In this document: piece after piece, positions 63,393 through 64,000 of the stretch
Numbering within the stretch: the stretch's first letter is position 1
Layout of the letters: each line of letters opens with the position of its first letter
Assembly (NCBI RefSeq): GCF_009806985.1
Contig: NZ_WUAX01000005.1
Span: 83,363-147,362 of the forward strand
Reading direction: 5' to 3'
From: Halorubrum sp. JWXQ-INN 858
GTDB taxonomy: Archaea > Halobacteriota > Halobacteria > Halobacteriales > Haloferacaceae
Length of the DNA: 64,000 nucleotides
Position numbers and translations under genes: made by a program
Notes under the pieces: model-generated
What the model was told of the DNA's origin: nothing
The model's input: only the letters and a program-made list of their open reading frames with translations
The model's database searches: none

Positions 63393-63800
63393 TCAGCCGA
63401 GGCGGAAGGAGGGCTCGTCGGGTTCGCCGTCGAGGTCTTCGAGCTGGATGACGTCGTCGTCGTCGCCGTCCTCGAGCCGCTCGCGGAGGTAGTTGACGTA
63501 GCGTTTGTGCTCCTCCAGCTGTTCGCGGAGGTGGTCGGCCTCGAGCTCCAGCCGCTCGTGTTCGCGGACGAAGCTCTTCGGGACCTCGATCTTCGGGGGG
63601 AACGACTCGCTGCCCTCGCCCATGCTCTCGAGTTCGGCCTCGGGGACGACGCGGACCTGTCCGTCGTGGGCAACGAGCGTGTCCACGTAGTCCCGGAACA
63701 CCGCCGACAGCGAGATGTCCCGCTCCTCGGCGATGTCGCGGAGGGTCTCGAAGGCGTCCTCGTTGACGCGGAACGAGATCGTCTTGTTCTTGTTGCCCAT
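63393..63800 (-). CDS. Ribbon-helix-helix regulator with coiled coil
   Basis: 135 residues. N-terminal RHH (KTISFRVNEDAFETLRDIAEERDISLSAVFRDYV, read in parts) of the CopG/Arc type, a middle segment, then a Leu/Glu/Arg coiled coil (about 75-110: REHERLELEADHLREQLEEH) and an acidic tail. It probably binds DNA as a dimer held together by the coiled coil. Target unknown; repeats on both sides could be binding sites. TTAAGTAG lies about 25 nt before its ATG. Confidence 0.8.
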   Translation of the reverse strand: MGNKNKTISFRVNEDAFETLRDIAEERDISLSAVFRDYVDTLVAHDGQVRVVPEAELESMGEGSESFPPKIEVPKSFVREHERLELEADHLREQLEEHKRYVNYLRERLEDGDDDDVIQLEDLDGEPDEPSFRLG

Positions 63801-63912
63801 TGTCGGTCCGATCGTGTCCCGGACTACTTAACGGTTTGTCAGACGGTCTCGAGTCCGGTGTTCGGGACGGACCGTCGATCCTTCGGATCGGCCGTCGAGT
63901 CGGTGGTTTGAC

Positions 63913-64000
63913 CGCCTCAGTTCGTTTAAAGGGGCGATCGCCTCAGTTCGTTTAAAGGGGCGATCGCCTCAGTTCGTTTAAAGGGGCGATCGCCTCAGTT
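63913..64000. repeat. 26-bp tandem repeat containing TTTAAA, cut by the window end
   Basis: Three full copies of a 26-bp unit beginning CGCCTCAGTTCGTTTAAAGG (63913, 63939, 63965) and a fourth that runs into base 64000. Every copy holds the palindromic TTTAAA, a TATA-box-like element, and copy junctions read GCGATCGC. The array continues beyond the window. Confidence 0.9.

Noticed and set aside
63213..64000. Possible CRISPR arrays
   Set aside because: The repeat units are directly adjacent with no spacers, are 23-26 bp long with changes between copies, and no cas gene lies in the window.

Overview
This is a chromosomal segment of a haloarchaeon. The DNA is very GC-rich and the proteins are acidic. 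Many genes start at ATG or GTG about 25 nt downstream of a TATA-like box, as expected for leaderless archaeal transcripts. Archaeal information-processing genes are present: TBP, RadA, Orc1/Cdc6, PolC (DP2), archaeal-type PheS/PheT, XPD and Trm-G10. Gene content and GC would suit Halorubrum or a close relative, but genus is inference. The window looks like core chromosome with small accessory scars rather than an integrated element.

Layout. 0.3-4.1 kb: AI-2E-type permease and uvrB, separated by a hairpin-rich non-coding stretch. 4.3-9.5 kb: a Tat lipoprotein, a small membrane protein, and nrdA-nrdB, whose beta subunit has class Ic features (Phe for the radical Tyr, Glu as first metal ligand). 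9.6-14.3 kb: an SPFH protein and the overlapping pheS-pheT pair. 14.6-18.8 kb: two related winged-helix regulators (one coupled to a DICT-domain gene), a site-2 protease, an M48-like protein that has lost its zinc motif, and a cupin. 18.8-22 kb: aspartoacylase-like hydrolase, DUF309, tRNA-Leu(CAA) with 3'-end fragments behind it, and a YkgJ-type Cys-cluster protein. 22.4-22.8 kb: a structured non-coding remnant resembling the right end/omega-RNA zone of an IS200/IS605 (IS1341-type) element, ending on the hisB stop codon. 22.8-27.5 kb: hisB, an APC permease with a Usp partner, hisA and hisG. 27.6-33.5 kb: GIY-YIG protein, larB, a short histone-fold-like protein, rpiA, orc1/cdc6 with a tandem-repeat upstream region, Trm-G10 and tbp. 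33.7-41.8 kb: CPBP protease, XPD helicase, ACT regulator, radA and an ammonium transporter fused to a PII domain. 41.9-46 kb: hemL, an alanine-glyoxylate-type aminotransferase and small proteins. 46.2-50.7 kb: a thiBPQ-like ABC transporter operon. 51.8-55.9 kb: polC interrupted by a 178-residue mini-intein. 55.9-57.5 kb: PPC/DUF296, Nfu and DUF5783 proteins. 57.8-63.0 kb: a complete 2-oxoacid dehydrogenase operon (E1alpha-E1beta-E2-E3). 63.4-63.8 kb: a ribbon-helix-helix regulator.

A recurring feature is that many intergenic regions carry their own short tandem or direct repeat (units 9-27 bp, sequences unrelated to one another), and several ORFs carry in-frame versions. None has CRISPR architecture. 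The less ordinary items are the IS605-like RNA remnant at hisB, the class Ic NrdB, the Amt-PII fusion, the endonuclease-free PolC intein ending in Gln, the degenerate M48 protein beside an S2P, and the iteron-like array upstream of orc1/cdc6. I found no clear new multi-gene defence or metabolic system.
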